A stretch of DNA of 12,893 nt, from contig JAWOEH010000099.1 in the NCBI GenBank assembly GCA_046482855.1, positions 1-12,893 of the forward strand. Reading direction: 5' to 3'. A program made the translations under genes and the position numbers. Each line of letters starts with the position of its first letter. Position 1 is the stretch's first letter. The DNA is from CAYVSF01 sp046482855 (lineage in GTDB: Bacteria; Bacteroidota; Bacteroidia; Bacteroidales; UBA12077). The notes under the pieces were generated by a model that did not search any database, was not told the DNA's origin, and worked only from the letters and a program-made list of their open reading frames with translations. Positions 1 to 6,690 of the stretch are shown piece after piece.

Positions 1-488
1 ATTCCGGCTTTTGAGGCGGAATAATTGCCTTGCCCTGCATTACCACTAACACCAACAACCGAGCTCATGTTTATTATGGAGCCTGATCTTTGTTTTAACA
101 TTTGACGTTGAGCGGCTTTTGTGAAATTAAATACTGATTTTAAATTCACATTCATGACAGTATCCCATTGCTCCTCAGTCATTCGCATTAAGAGTGTATC
201 CATGGTGATACCTGCATTGTTGATCAATACATCAATGCCGCCAAATTCTTCAATTACTGCCTCTACGACCTCGGTTGTTTGGTCAAATTTACTTGCATCT
301 GAAGCATAGGCTTTTACCTTCACACCATGCTGAGCTATTTCTTGTTCGGTTGCTTTTGCGGCCTCGTTATACTGCAAATCAGTAAAGGCAATATTAGCAC
401 CTTCCTCTGCAAAACGAATGGCCAGTGCCTTACCAATACCTCTTGCAGCACCAGTAATCAAAGCCGTTTTTCCTTCAAGTAATTTCAT
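1..488 (-). CDS. fabG: 3-oxoacyl-[acyl-carrier-protein] reductase FabG, 5' part (runs off left edge)
   Basis: NADPH-dependent reduction of beta-ketoacyl-ACP in the cytoplasmic type II fatty-acid elongation cycle. Read from the ATG at 488, the frame is open for 162 codons to the window edge; full-length FabG is about 245-250 residues, so roughly the last third lies outside. It is a classical short-chain dehydrogenase: the Rossmann glycine motif TGAARGIG is at residues 12-19, NNAG at 90-93, and the catalytic triad is Ser143 (in INMSSVVG), Tyr156 and Lys160 (YSASK). The Ser-Tyr-Lys spacing of 13 and 4 equals that of E. coli FabG, and the stretch ITMDTLLMRM after NNAG is FabG-typical, which favours FabG over a generic SDR. 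No other gene of fatty-acid synthesis is visible beside it, and it faces away from the rest of the window. Some Bacteroidota carry several FabG-like paralogues, so the essential housekeeping copy is likely but not proven. Confidence 0.9.
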   Translation of the reverse strand, partial: MKLLEGKTALITGAARGIGKALAIRFAEEGANIAFTDLQYNEAAKATEQEIAQHGVKVKAYASDASKFDQTTEVVEAVIEEFGGIDVLINNAGITMDTLLMRMTEEQWDTVMNVNLKSVFNFTKAAQRQMLKQRSGSIINMSSVVGVSGNAGQGNYSASKAG

Positions 489-512
489 TGCTATAAAGTT
501 TTTGTTACGCAA

Positions 513-543
513 CAAAATAAATAAAGTAATTCCAGATTATCAA
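513..543 (-). promoter_or_regulatory. Candidate fabG promoter with overlapping short hairpin
   Basis: On the minus strand a TTG (543-541) is followed after 20 bases by TTATTTTG (520-513), a near match to the Bacteroidota -7 consensus TAnnTTTG at a typical spacing. The transcript would start at about 505-508, leaving a leader of some 20 bases before the ATG at 488. A perfect inverted repeat, TTTTGTT (500-506) / AACAAAA (511-517) with a 4-base loop, overlaps the -7 element and the inferred start. It could be an operator or a leader hairpin. Assigned by motif only. Confidence 0.4.
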
Positions 544-734
544 CTTTTCCCTATAACACGCTTTCGGTTATACGTGGTAATGAGGATAAATTGATTAACG
601 GAAACCTACCACAGGGAGCGCAAAGAGAACAAAACGCCAAGCTTCGTTTTACCGTACCATTATCTGTTGTTTCACAGAGCAACTCATTATCACCATGATT
701 CTGTGTAGCTCATTTAAATACGAATCAAATATTG

Positions 735-773
735 TTCCAAAAACCTTATTTTTTTTGGAATTTTCCTTTTTTT
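735..773 (+). terminator. Intrinsic-terminator-like hairpin with T-rich tail, no gene assigned
   Basis: A 9-base perfect inverted repeat, TTCCAAAAA (735-743) / TTTTTGGAA (752-760), has an 8-base loop and is followed on the plus strand by a T-rich run broken by CC (761-773). The shape suits Rho-independent termination of a plus-strand transcript, but no plus-strand gene lies upstream in the window. The stem has only two G-C pairs, so stability is modest. Confidence 0.35.
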
Positions 774-1111
774 AATCACTGGCAGCCGGGTAAAAAATTT
801 AGATTGCTGTACTACGTTCGCAACAACAAACAATTAGGAAAGGTCTGGGGAGGACAATCGTGTTTTTTTAATGAACTCCAGAATACATGACAAAACCAAT
901 AATTTATATAAACACTCTTTAATTACAATATGTCAGTTAATTATAATTTATAAAAAACAATCATCGCCAACACATCAACACCTTTGAGTTTCTACACTTA
1001 TTAACTAATTGTGGCAATAGAGCCAACCATTTTAAAGGAAAAAAAGCCAATGATTAGCGTTTACGTAATGATAAAAAGGTTTTGCAAAGGGTCCATCTCT
1101 CAAAATTAAGT

Positions 1112-1119
1112 TAACTTTG
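1112..1119 (+). promoter_or_regulatory. Promoter -7 element upstream of the glycosyltransferase operon
   Basis: TAACTTTG matches the Bacteroidota -7 consensus TAnnTTTG exactly. The nearest upstream TTTG (1081-1084) is 27 bases away, longer than the usual 17-23, so the -33 element is weak or different. Transcription would start near 1125, giving a leader of about 60 bases before the ATG at 1188. No strong Shine-Dalgarno precedes that ATG (only AAGAAAGA), as is usual in this phylum. Confidence 0.45.
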
Positions 1120-1187
1120 TCCACGAAAAGATTCATATTACGTTTTTTTTTGATATTTGTGCCGATTATTACTTAAGAAAGATTGTT

Positions 1188-2126
1188 ATGGAAAAGTTAT
1201 CGATAGTAGTTTGCGTATACAACGAGGAACTGAATATAAAGCCACTGGTTGAACAAATATACCAATCGTTGAAGGAGTACAACTTTGAACTTATTTACGT
1301 TGATGATGGCTCCACAGACAATACCGTTTCAGAAATCAAATCCCTCAACAAAAAAGAGATCCATTTGGTAGAGCTCCGTAAAAACTATGGGCAAAGCTCC
1401 GCTTTAGCTGCCGGTATCGATTACGCCAGTGGCGAGTACATTATTACAATGGATGGAGATCTTCAAAACGACCCCTCTGACATACCAGCGATGCTGGAAA
1501 AATTAAAAAAGGAAGAGCTTGATCTGGTTGCCGGTATCCGAAAAAACAGGCAGGATGGCATGTTTCTACGAAAAATACCCAGCAAAATTGCCAATGCAAT
1601 TATCCGAATGACCACTGATGTTCGATTAAAAGACTACGGTTGTACTTTAAAAGTTTTCCGAAAAGATACCGCAAAAAGCATGGGCCTATACGGGGAACTA
1701 CATCGATTTATTCCAGTGCTCGTACATCTGGAAGGAGGAAAATTAGATGAGATGAATGTAAAGCATCATCCGCGTATATATGGCAAGGCGAAGTACGGGA
1801 TCAATAGGACGTTTAAGGTGGTAAGCGATTTGCTATTGATGCTTTTTTTCAAGAAATACATGCAAAAACCTATGCATCTGTTTGGGAATACCGGTGTACT
1901 GCTCTTTATGATCGGAATCCTTATAAATCTTTATCTGTTGGCACTAAAAATTATGGGTCAGGATATATGGGGAAAGCCTCTATTAATACTGGGTGTGATA
2001 ATGTTATTGGCAGGCATTCAACTTATTACCGTAGGATTGATGGCCGAAATGCAAATGCGCACTTACTATGAATCACAGGAGAAAAAACCTTATAAAATAA
2101 GGCGTGTAACTATTGGTAATGAATAG
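1188..2126 (+). CDS. Membrane-anchored family-2 glycosyltransferase (polyprenyl-phosphate sugar transferase type)
   Basis: 312 residues. Probably transfers a sugar from a nucleotide donor to a polyprenyl phosphate at the inner face of the inner membrane, like the dolichol-phosphate-mannose synthase, GtrB and ArnC group. Seen: an N-terminal GT-A fold with VVCVYNEELNI (7-17), the nucleotide-binding DDGSTDNT (39-46), the metal-binding DGD (89-91) followed by QNDP, and the family stretch HHPRIYGKAKYG (193-204). Two membrane helices follow, at about 234-254 and 264-287, then a short basic tail. This GT2 plus two-helix layout is standard for the DPM/GtrB-like subgroup. The donor sugar and lipid cannot be read from the sequence. 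The stop overlaps the start of the next gene by 8 bases, so the two are almost certainly co-transcribed and translationally coupled, and the partner may act on the same lipid-linked product. ArnC-like (aminoarabinose) activity is an alternative, but no arn genes are present. Confidence 0.85.
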   Translation: MEKLSIVVCVYNEELNIKPLVEQIYQSLKEYNFELIYVDDGSTDNTVSEIKSLNKKEIHLVELRKNYGQSSALAAGIDYASGEYIITMDGDLQNDPSDIPAMLEKLKKEELDLVAGIRKNRQDGMFLRKIPSKIANAIIRMTTDVRLKDYGCTLKVFRKDTAKSMGLYGELHRFIPVLVHLEGGKLDEMNVKHHPRIYGKAKYGINRTFKVVSDLLLMLFFKKYMQKPMHLFGNTGVLLFMIGILINLYLLALKIMGQDIWGKPLLILGVIMLLAGIQLITVGLMAEMQMRTYYESQEKKPYKIRRVTIGNE

Positions 2127-2985
2127 ATTGAAATCCCTCGGCAAGCTTTTCCTTAAAATGGGTATCTCCGGAGGAGCGCTCTACCTGGTATTTCGGAACA
2201 TCGAATTTTCGGCTATATGGCACTTGCTGCTGCAAGCCCAATGGGTCTATTTGCTGCCTGCCATGCTCTTTTTTATCTTTTCAAAATACATTGCTGCCAC
2301 TCGCCTCAATCGGTTCTTTCATAAGATTGATATTCCTTTGGAGCATCACACCAATGTGAAACTTTACCTATTGGGGATGTTCTATAACCTATTTCTGCCC
2401 GGAGGTATTGGAGGGGATGGATACAAAATATACCGACTGAATAAAGGCTTTCAGGTACCCACGCGCAAGATTTTTTTTGCTGTTCTTCTTGATCGCTTAA
2501 GCGGCATCTTTGCCTTGGGCGTTATGGTTCTGTTTTTGGCCTTAGCTGTTCCCGAACTTCAGGCTTATTGGTGGACATTGATCATACTCTTACCACTTTG
2601 TTATTGCCTGGCCATGTTTCTTCTAAAGAGGTGGTTTCCTTATTTTGTAGGTCTATTCACGATTACACACATACAATCGATAGTTGTGCAGGGCTCACAG
2701 GTTATAACGGCCATATTTATCCTACTTGCCATCGCACCAGATGCAGTTAACTTGCAATACTTATTTCTATTCTTGGTTTCCTCAATTGTTTCGGTTATTC
2801 CCTTTACCATTGGAGGAGCAGGTGCACGGGAGTTAACCTTTATGTACGGAGCTCAGTTCATGGCGCTGCAGATGGACACGGCTGTCACTCTCAGTCTCTT
2901 ATTTTATCTCATTACCCTATTCGTATCCTTTTTTGGTATCTTCTACTCCATACGTCCGTTCGTTTTGAGAACACTGAAAAAATAG
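2119..2985 (+). CDS. Integral membrane protein of the lysylphosphatidylglycerol-synthase TM / flippase-like family
   Basis: 288 residues from the ATG at 2119; the frame extends upstream to a TTG at 2113, but ATG is preferred and gives an 8-base overlap with the glycosyltransferase. The protein is nearly all hydrophobic, with about seven to eight predicted membrane segments (for example near 14-30, 43-60, 85-97, 119-144, 151-169, 190-207, 213-234 and 255-277). Family signatures seen are NLFLPGGIGGDGYKIYRL (90-107), LLDRLSGI (123-130) and IPFTIGGAGARELTF (227-241). These mark the UPF0104/AglD/YbhN-like transmembrane domain found in MprF and in many stand-alone proteins. The MprF aminoacyl-transferase domain is absent, so aminoacylation of lipids is not expected. 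Coupling to a polyprenyl-phosphate GT2 suggests, by inference, a role in moving or presenting the lipid-linked sugar across the inner membrane. No member of this stand-alone group allows the substrate to be read from sequence. Confidence 0.82.
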   Translation: MNRLKSLGKLFLKMGISGGALYLVFRNIEFSAIWHLLLQAQWVYLLPAMLFFIFSKYIAATRLNRFFHKIDIPLEHHTNVKLYLLGMFYNLFLPGGIGGDGYKIYRLNKGFQVPTRKIFFAVLLDRLSGIFALGVMVLFLALAVPELQAYWWTLIILLPLCYCLAMFLLKRWFPYFVGLFTITHIQSIVVQGSQVITAIFILLAIAPDAVNLQYLFLFLVSSIVSVIPFTIGGAGARELTFMYGAQFMALQMDTAVTLSLLFYLITLFVSFFGIFYSIRPFVLRTLKK

Positions 2986-3010
2986 TCTCCAATCGATTAA
3001 TTCACAGTGC

Positions 3011-3051
3011 CATTAATAAGTTACGCCAATACTTCTAAAGACTTATTAATG
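3011..3051 (+). repeat. 11-base perfect inverted repeat downstream of the flippase-like gene
   Basis: CATTAATAAGT (3011-3021) and ACTTATTAATG (3041-3051) are exact reverse complements with a 19-base spacer. TTCA (3001-3004) and TGAA (3052-3055) could extend the stem past a 6-base bulge. It starts 25 bases after the flippase-like stop and ends 54 bases before the next gene's -7 element. The stem is A-T rich and no T-run follows at once, so it is a poor intrinsic terminator. A regulator binding site upstream of the receptor gene is equally possible. Confidence 0.45.
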
Positions 3052-3077
3052 TGAAGATATGATTTATTTTTATTACA

Positions 3078-3112
3078 TTGAGCCCTATCTCAAGCCTACT
3101 TATCTAAATTTG
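3078..3112 (+). promoter_or_regulatory. Promoter of the Cache-GAF-PAS receptor gene, placed almost on the start codon
   Basis: TAAATTTG (3105-3112) matches TAnnTTTG exactly; TTG at 3078-3080 lies 24 bases upstream, slightly longer than the usual spacing. Only five bases separate the element from the ATG at 3118. Transcription would then begin on or next to the start codon, implying a leaderless message, or else translation starts at the in-frame ATG at 3148. Confidence 0.5.
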
Positions 3113-3117
3113 ATACT

Positions 3118-5427
3118 ATGAAATTTAACCTTAACCTAAAAGCTAAGATGTTATTGAATATCTTAGTATTATCTTCAATAATCTATGCCATCGCTCTGGG
3201 GTATGTAAGCTACCGGATGAATACAATTGCTTTTTCTCAGGCAAAAGAACTCACAAAAACCTACTCACGTGCCTATGCAAATCAAGTAAAGGCGGATTTA
3301 AACAACGAAATGAGTATGTCACGTGCGTTGGCTCATACCCTCGAAGAGTACGCTGCTTTTCCCGAAGAGAAACGAAAGGAAATAACTGTTGCTATATTGG
3401 AGAATGTTGCCGCAAGAAATCCTGATATCATGGCCACCTGGCTAAGTCTGGAGCTCAGCTTTATCGATTCACTTTGGGAGCAACCTCATGGCCGAGCAGA
3501 TATAACCTTTTACAATGTCAACCAAAAATTGGAATTTACGGACATATTGGTTGATACAGCACAAGGATTTCAACCCTCGGGAGCTTATTACGATGCCCTG
3601 GCTAGCCAACAGGAACTGATAACCCCTCCCTATTTCTATACCTATCAGGCAGATCAGAAGCAATTATTGGAGGCCAGTGTGGGCGTTCCTTTGCTGGTTG
3701 ACGGTGAATCGGTGGGATTGGTCGGCTTTGATATGGTTCTGGAACATTTTCAAAACCTGATAGCGGATATACACCCTTTTGAAGAGAGCTATGCATTTTT
3801 AGTAGCTAATGACGGACAAATAGTAGCCCATCCGAACGAAGAATTATTAGGGACCCTTATAAATGAGGTGGAAACGTCGAAAGGGCAACTAATAAGCCAA
3901 CGGATAGCAGAAGGGAAGGAATTAACCTTCAGCAAGAAAGACGTTTTAAATGCCACAGGCAAGGAGTATTATTATGCCTACTCCCCCATATATATTGGAG
4001 AAGCAACGACCCCCTGGTCGTTTGGTTTTGCCGTTCCAATTTCGGTTATGATGAAGGAAGCAAAAGATAGCTTGCAAAAATCCATTTTCGTTGGATTTAT
4101 CGGGTTATTACTTATTGCCTTGGTTATATGGTATATGGCTAACAAAATAAGCTCGCCAATTAAGAGTACTACAAAAGTACTCCATCGTTTAGCCCATGGA
4201 AGAATTGATACTTCTCATAAGCTCGATTATAAAGGCAAGGATGAAACAGGGCAAATGGCCGCATCGGTAAATAAACTGATCGAAGGCCTTAACAGGACGG
4301 TGCAATTTGCCCGCGAAATTGGCAAAGGCAATTTGGATGCCTCCTTTGAAAAATTAAGTGAAAACGATGCTCTGGGAGATGCTTTGGTGGATATGCAAAA
4401 AAGTTTGGTGGATGCTCGCAAACAAGAACATGAACGACAAGAAATAGAGAAAAAGCAAAACTGGGCAACTACCGGGATTGCAAAATTTTCCGATATTTTG
4501 CGGCAAAACAATGATGATCTTTCCGAATTTGCCTATCACATTTTAAGTAATTTAGTACAATATATCGAGGCCAACCAAGGTGGACTGTTCATTCTAAATG
4601 ACGAAGATCCGCAAGACAAGTATATCGAACTAATGGCCAGCTATGCTTACGAAAGACGTAAGTACCTCGAAAAACGAATTGAGTTAGGCGAAGGCCTTAT
4701 CGGCCGAAGCGTGCAGGAGCAAAAAACCATCTACATGACCGAGTTGCCTGAAAATTACATAGCAGTAACTTCCGGACTTGGCGATGCACCGCCAAATGCG
4801 CTGCTTATCGTACCTTTGAAGGTCAATGAGGAAATACATGGCATCCTGGAACTGGCTACCTTTAATCAATTTGAGCCACATGTAATAAAGTTTGTCGAAA
4901 CGGTTGCCGAAAGTATCGCTTCTACGCTTTCCACAACAAAAATCAACATCCGTACAACGCAATTGCTTGAAAAAAGTCAGCAACAAAGCGAGGAGATGGC
5001 AGCTCAGGAAGAGGAGATGCGACAAAACATGGAGGAATTGCAAGCAACACAAGAAGAGGCGGCACGAAAGAGTGCTGAAATGGAGAGTCTTTTAAGTGCG
5101 CTTAATCAAGCGAACCTGGTAATTGAGTATGATATGGATGGCTACATTTTATCGGTAAACGATAATTATCTCAAGGTTACAGGCATGAGTAGAGATGAAC
5201 TTATTGGCACACACCATAGTGCCAATATGCAGTTCTCCGAAGAGGAAAAAGAGGCGCACAAACAATTCTGGCTAGACCTGCAAAATGGACAGAGCAAGAA
5301 AACAACCTCAACAGTCGTATTTAAGAATAAAGAGTACCGATTTGTTGAGACGTACACCCCCATATTGGATGAAAACGGCAATCCTGAAAAAATCCTGAAG
5401 ATTGCCACGGATATTACCAATGTGTAA
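3118..5427 (+). CDS. Transmembrane receptor: Cache, HAMP, GAF, coiled coil, PAS; no output domain
   Basis: 769 residues. Order seen: short basic N-terminus, membrane helix 11-31, a large extracytoplasmic region 32-320 of double-Cache type, membrane helix 322-341, HAMP about 342-394, a second HAMP-like unit about 394-445 (REIGKGNLDASF...DALGDALVDMQKSL), GAF about 468-605, a coiled coil 606-660 and a PAS domain about 655-768 ending in ILKIATDITNV. The stop falls directly after the PAS domain, so there is no histidine kinase, GGDEF, phosphatase or standard chemoreceptor domain. Residues 628-647 (AAQEEEMRQNMEELQATQEE) resemble the hairpin tip of chemoreceptors in their EEM..NMEEL..T pattern. In the Cache domain the place where amino-acid sensors carry RxWY reads SGAYY (154-158), lacking the Arg and Trp, although an Asp follows at 205 (GFDM); a classical amino-acid ligand is therefore not supported. 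The start is uncertain: Met11 (3148) would still leave the first membrane helix. It is probably monocistronic, with its own promoter and a strong terminator. Confidence 0.88.
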   Translation: MKFNLNLKAKMLLNILVLSSIIYAIALGYVSYRMNTIAFSQAKELTKTYSRAYANQVKADLNNEMSMSRALAHTLEEYAAFPEEKRKEITVAILENVAARNPDIMATWLSLELSFIDSLWEQPHGRADITFYNVNQKLEFTDILVDTAQGFQPSGAYYDALASQQELITPPYFYTYQADQKQLLEASVGVPLLVDGESVGLVGFDMVLEHFQNLIADIHPFEESYAFLVANDGQIVAHPNEELLGTLINEVETSKGQLISQRIAEGKELTFSKKDVLNATGKEYYYAYSPIYIGEATTPWSFGFAVPISVMMKEAKDSLQKSIFVGFIGLLLIALVIWYMANKISSPIKSTTKVLHRLAHGRIDTSHKLDYKGKDETGQMAASVNKLIEGLNRTVQFAREIGKGNLDASFEKLSENDALGDALVDMQKSLVDARKQEHERQEIEKKQNWATTGIAKFSDILRQNNDDLSEFAYHILSNLVQYIEANQGGLFILNDEDPQDKYIELMASYAYERRKYLEKRIELGEGLIGRSVQEQKTIYMTELPENYIAVTSGLGDAPPNALLIVPLKVNEEIHGILELATFNQFEPHVIKFVETVAESIASTLSTTKINIRTTQLLEKSQQQSEEMAAQEEEMRQNMEELQATQEEAARKSAEMESLLSALNQANLVIEYDMDGYILSVNDNYLKVTGMSRDELIGTHHSANMQFSEEEKEAHKQFWLDLQNGQSKKTTSTVVFKNKEYRFVETYTPILDENGNPEKILKIATDITNV

Positions 5428-5441
5428 TGTACATAGCCTTT

Positions 5442-5483
5442 AACAAAAGCGGGGTTGGCAATTTTGCCAACCCCGCTTTTGTT
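5442..5483. terminator. Strong bidirectional intrinsic terminator
   Basis: A 20-base perfect inverted repeat (5442-5461 and 5464-5483), with a core of GCGGGGTTGGC / GCCAACCCCGC flanked by AACAAAA / TTTTGTT. It lies 15 bases after the receptor stop and 18 bases before the stop of the convergent outer-membrane gene. The A/T flanks give a T-tract in both directions (TTTTGTTT on plus, TTTTGTTA on minus), so it should serve both genes. It is the most G-C-rich hairpin in the window. Confidence 0.92.
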
Positions 5484-5500
5484 TGGTAAACGATAAGTAT

Positions 5501-6574
5501 TTATCGGAAAGATATGCCTAAACCAGCTGTTGCTACAGAATAGTTAGCATACGTATAGTCGAAATGCAGGGTCACAACAGCAAATTTAAAGCGCATACCT
5601 GCGTTAAAACGGGGTTTGGTAGCGGAACCATCGTTGTTTTCAATATCAATAGAAAAGGGATCCCTAATATCATCATGTACAACATCTCCTGAATTATTAA
5701 AGGCAGGTACCGGGTAATTTCCTGTTAAAGCCAAATTGGTTTTTGTACGGGCAATACCTACAGCTCCATAAAAAGAAACTACGGGTAAATTGGCCGATAC
5801 GATCATATTGGCGGTAAAACTTCTTACCTCCAGTTCCATCTGCTGATCATCATAATCCATTTCGTTGTCTGTCTCTGTTGAATTATAGAAAGAAGGTAGA
5901 AGTTGGAAGTCGGTAGCCGAGTTCAGCTGCGTATAGCCTGCCATTACCGACAGATGCAATACAGGTAAACGTTTAAGTGCTGGAATCCATTGTTTTACGC
6001 TGTGTTTCACTCCTACGCCCCATAGCGAAACTTCACCGGCATCGCCAACATTAATTTGCGGAGTAAACCGGCCCATAACAGACGTTCCTTTAACGAGGCC
6101 CACACCAGCTTGAATCATTGGCGCAGGTGTATAGCCAAACCCCGATCCTTTAGGCAAGTCATAGCTCACTAAATCCTTTCCCTCCTTTTTATAGGTGATT
6201 TGAGGGCCCGGATTTTTTGCACCAGCAGCCGTTGGAGAGGAGAAATCTGAAGGAGAAGCTGCATCACTTAAATTTAAATCACGCAAATCAAACGATTTGT
6301 CACTCTCTGGAATAATGGCTGTATTAAAAGTTACAGTAATGTCAAACCCACCGGTTTTATGCACTTTAGCTGTATTGTACCAACCCGCACTTAAGTCGGC
6401 ACCTAATCCATTGGCATAAGGTGTTAAGTAGGCCGAAAAAAGTTTTTCAGCATCGCCAACACCACCAGCCATCATGTTTGCAAGCTTATCCACCTGGGCC
6501 AACGTAGCCGAAGAAGAAAATATCATCACTCCCACAGCAAGAAAGAGGCCTTTGCGTAATTTTTTTATTTGCAT
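5501..6574 (-). CDS. Outer-membrane beta-barrel protein of unknown function (Bacteroidota family)
   Basis: 357 residues. The N-terminus is a clear signal peptide: basic MQIKKLRKG, a hydrophobic stretch to about residue 20, then SSATLA with probable cleavage before Gln27. The mature protein starts with a helical-looking segment (KLANMMAGGVGDAEKLFSAY). Then come LTPYANGLGADLSAGWYNTAKVHKTGGFDITVTFN and many alternating amphipathic strands ending in YANYSVATAGLGISFR, consistent with a barrel whose last strand ends in an aromatic residue near the C-terminus. Repeated phrases such as GVGLVKGTSVMGRFTP and PRFNAGMRFKFAVVTLHFDYTYANY suit a small porin-like barrel. From memory it resembles the uncharacterised Bacteroidota family catalogued as DUF6588; I could not check this. 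No function is proposed. It is transcribed alone, diverging from rarA, and ends at the shared terminator. Its own promoter is visible at 6636-6643. Confidence 0.82.
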   Translation of the reverse strand: MQIKKLRKGLFLAVGVMIFSSSATLAQVDKLANMMAGGVGDAEKLFSAYLTPYANGLGADLSAGWYNTAKVHKTGGFDITVTFNTAIIPESDKSFDLRDLNLSDAASPSDFSSPTAAGAKNPGPQITYKKEGKDLVSYDLPKGSGFGYTPAPMIQAGVGLVKGTSVMGRFTPQINVGDAGEVSLWGVGVKHSVKQWIPALKRLPVLHLSVMAGYTQLNSATDFQLLPSFYNSTETDNEMDYDDQQMELEVRSFTANMIVSANLPVVSFYGAVGIARTKTNLALTGNYPVPAFNNSGDVVHDDIRDPFSIDIENNDGSATKPRFNAGMRFKFAVVTLHFDYTYANYSVATAGLGISFR

Positions 6575-6635
6575 AATTCGTAATTTTGATGTTTTAAGCA
6601 GATATTCAAAAGTTGTTCCAAAAAAATGTATACTC

Positions 6636-6643
6636 CAAATATA
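6636..6643 (-). promoter_or_regulatory. Promoter -7 element of the outer-membrane barrel gene
   Basis: On the minus strand this reads TATATTTG, an exact TAnnTTTG match. The inferred start at about 6630 leaves a leader of roughly 55 bases to the ATG at 6574. The nearest upstream minus-strand TTTG is 27 bases away (6674-6671), a long spacing. The element sits in the 116-base gap shared with divergent rarA, for which no convincing promoter motif was found. Confidence 0.5.
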
Positions 6644-6690
6644 CTGTTTTTGTTACACATAGGAAAAGCACAAAAAAGGTACAAACAAAT

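Larger units (their letters stand above)
489..1187. other. Long AT-rich intergenic region without a credible gene
   Basis: About 700 bases between divergent fabG and the glycosyltransferase gene. Both strands are broken by frequent stops; the longest plus-strand ATG frames are about 26 codons (from 695) and 19 codons (from about 1050), low in complexity and lacking ribosome-binding sites. Contents that can be named are the fabG promoter region (500-543), a terminator-like hairpin (735-773), a very AT-rich stretch around 895-960 with repeated TTAATTA words, an 8-base palindrome TTACGTAA near 1060, and a promoter element at 1112-1119. No tRNA cloverleaf, transposase remnant or terminal inverted repeats were found. 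It is longer than the other gaps in this window (9-190 bases), so an unannotated small RNA or regulatory region is possible. Confidence 0.5.

Noticed and set aside
695..775. Small plus-strand frame of about 26 codons in the intergenic gap
   Set aside because: Phe-rich translation produced by the T-rich terminator-like hairpin; no ribosome-binding site.
4684..5052. Minus-strand frame of 122 codons
   Set aside because: Lies wholly inside the GAF and coiled-coil part of the receptor gene, whose domains are clear; the translation has no recognisable features.
6613..6690. Extended TTG start for rarA adding 26 residues
   Set aside because: The extra residues are low in complexity and not RarA-like; conserved sequence begins immediately after the ATG at 6691.
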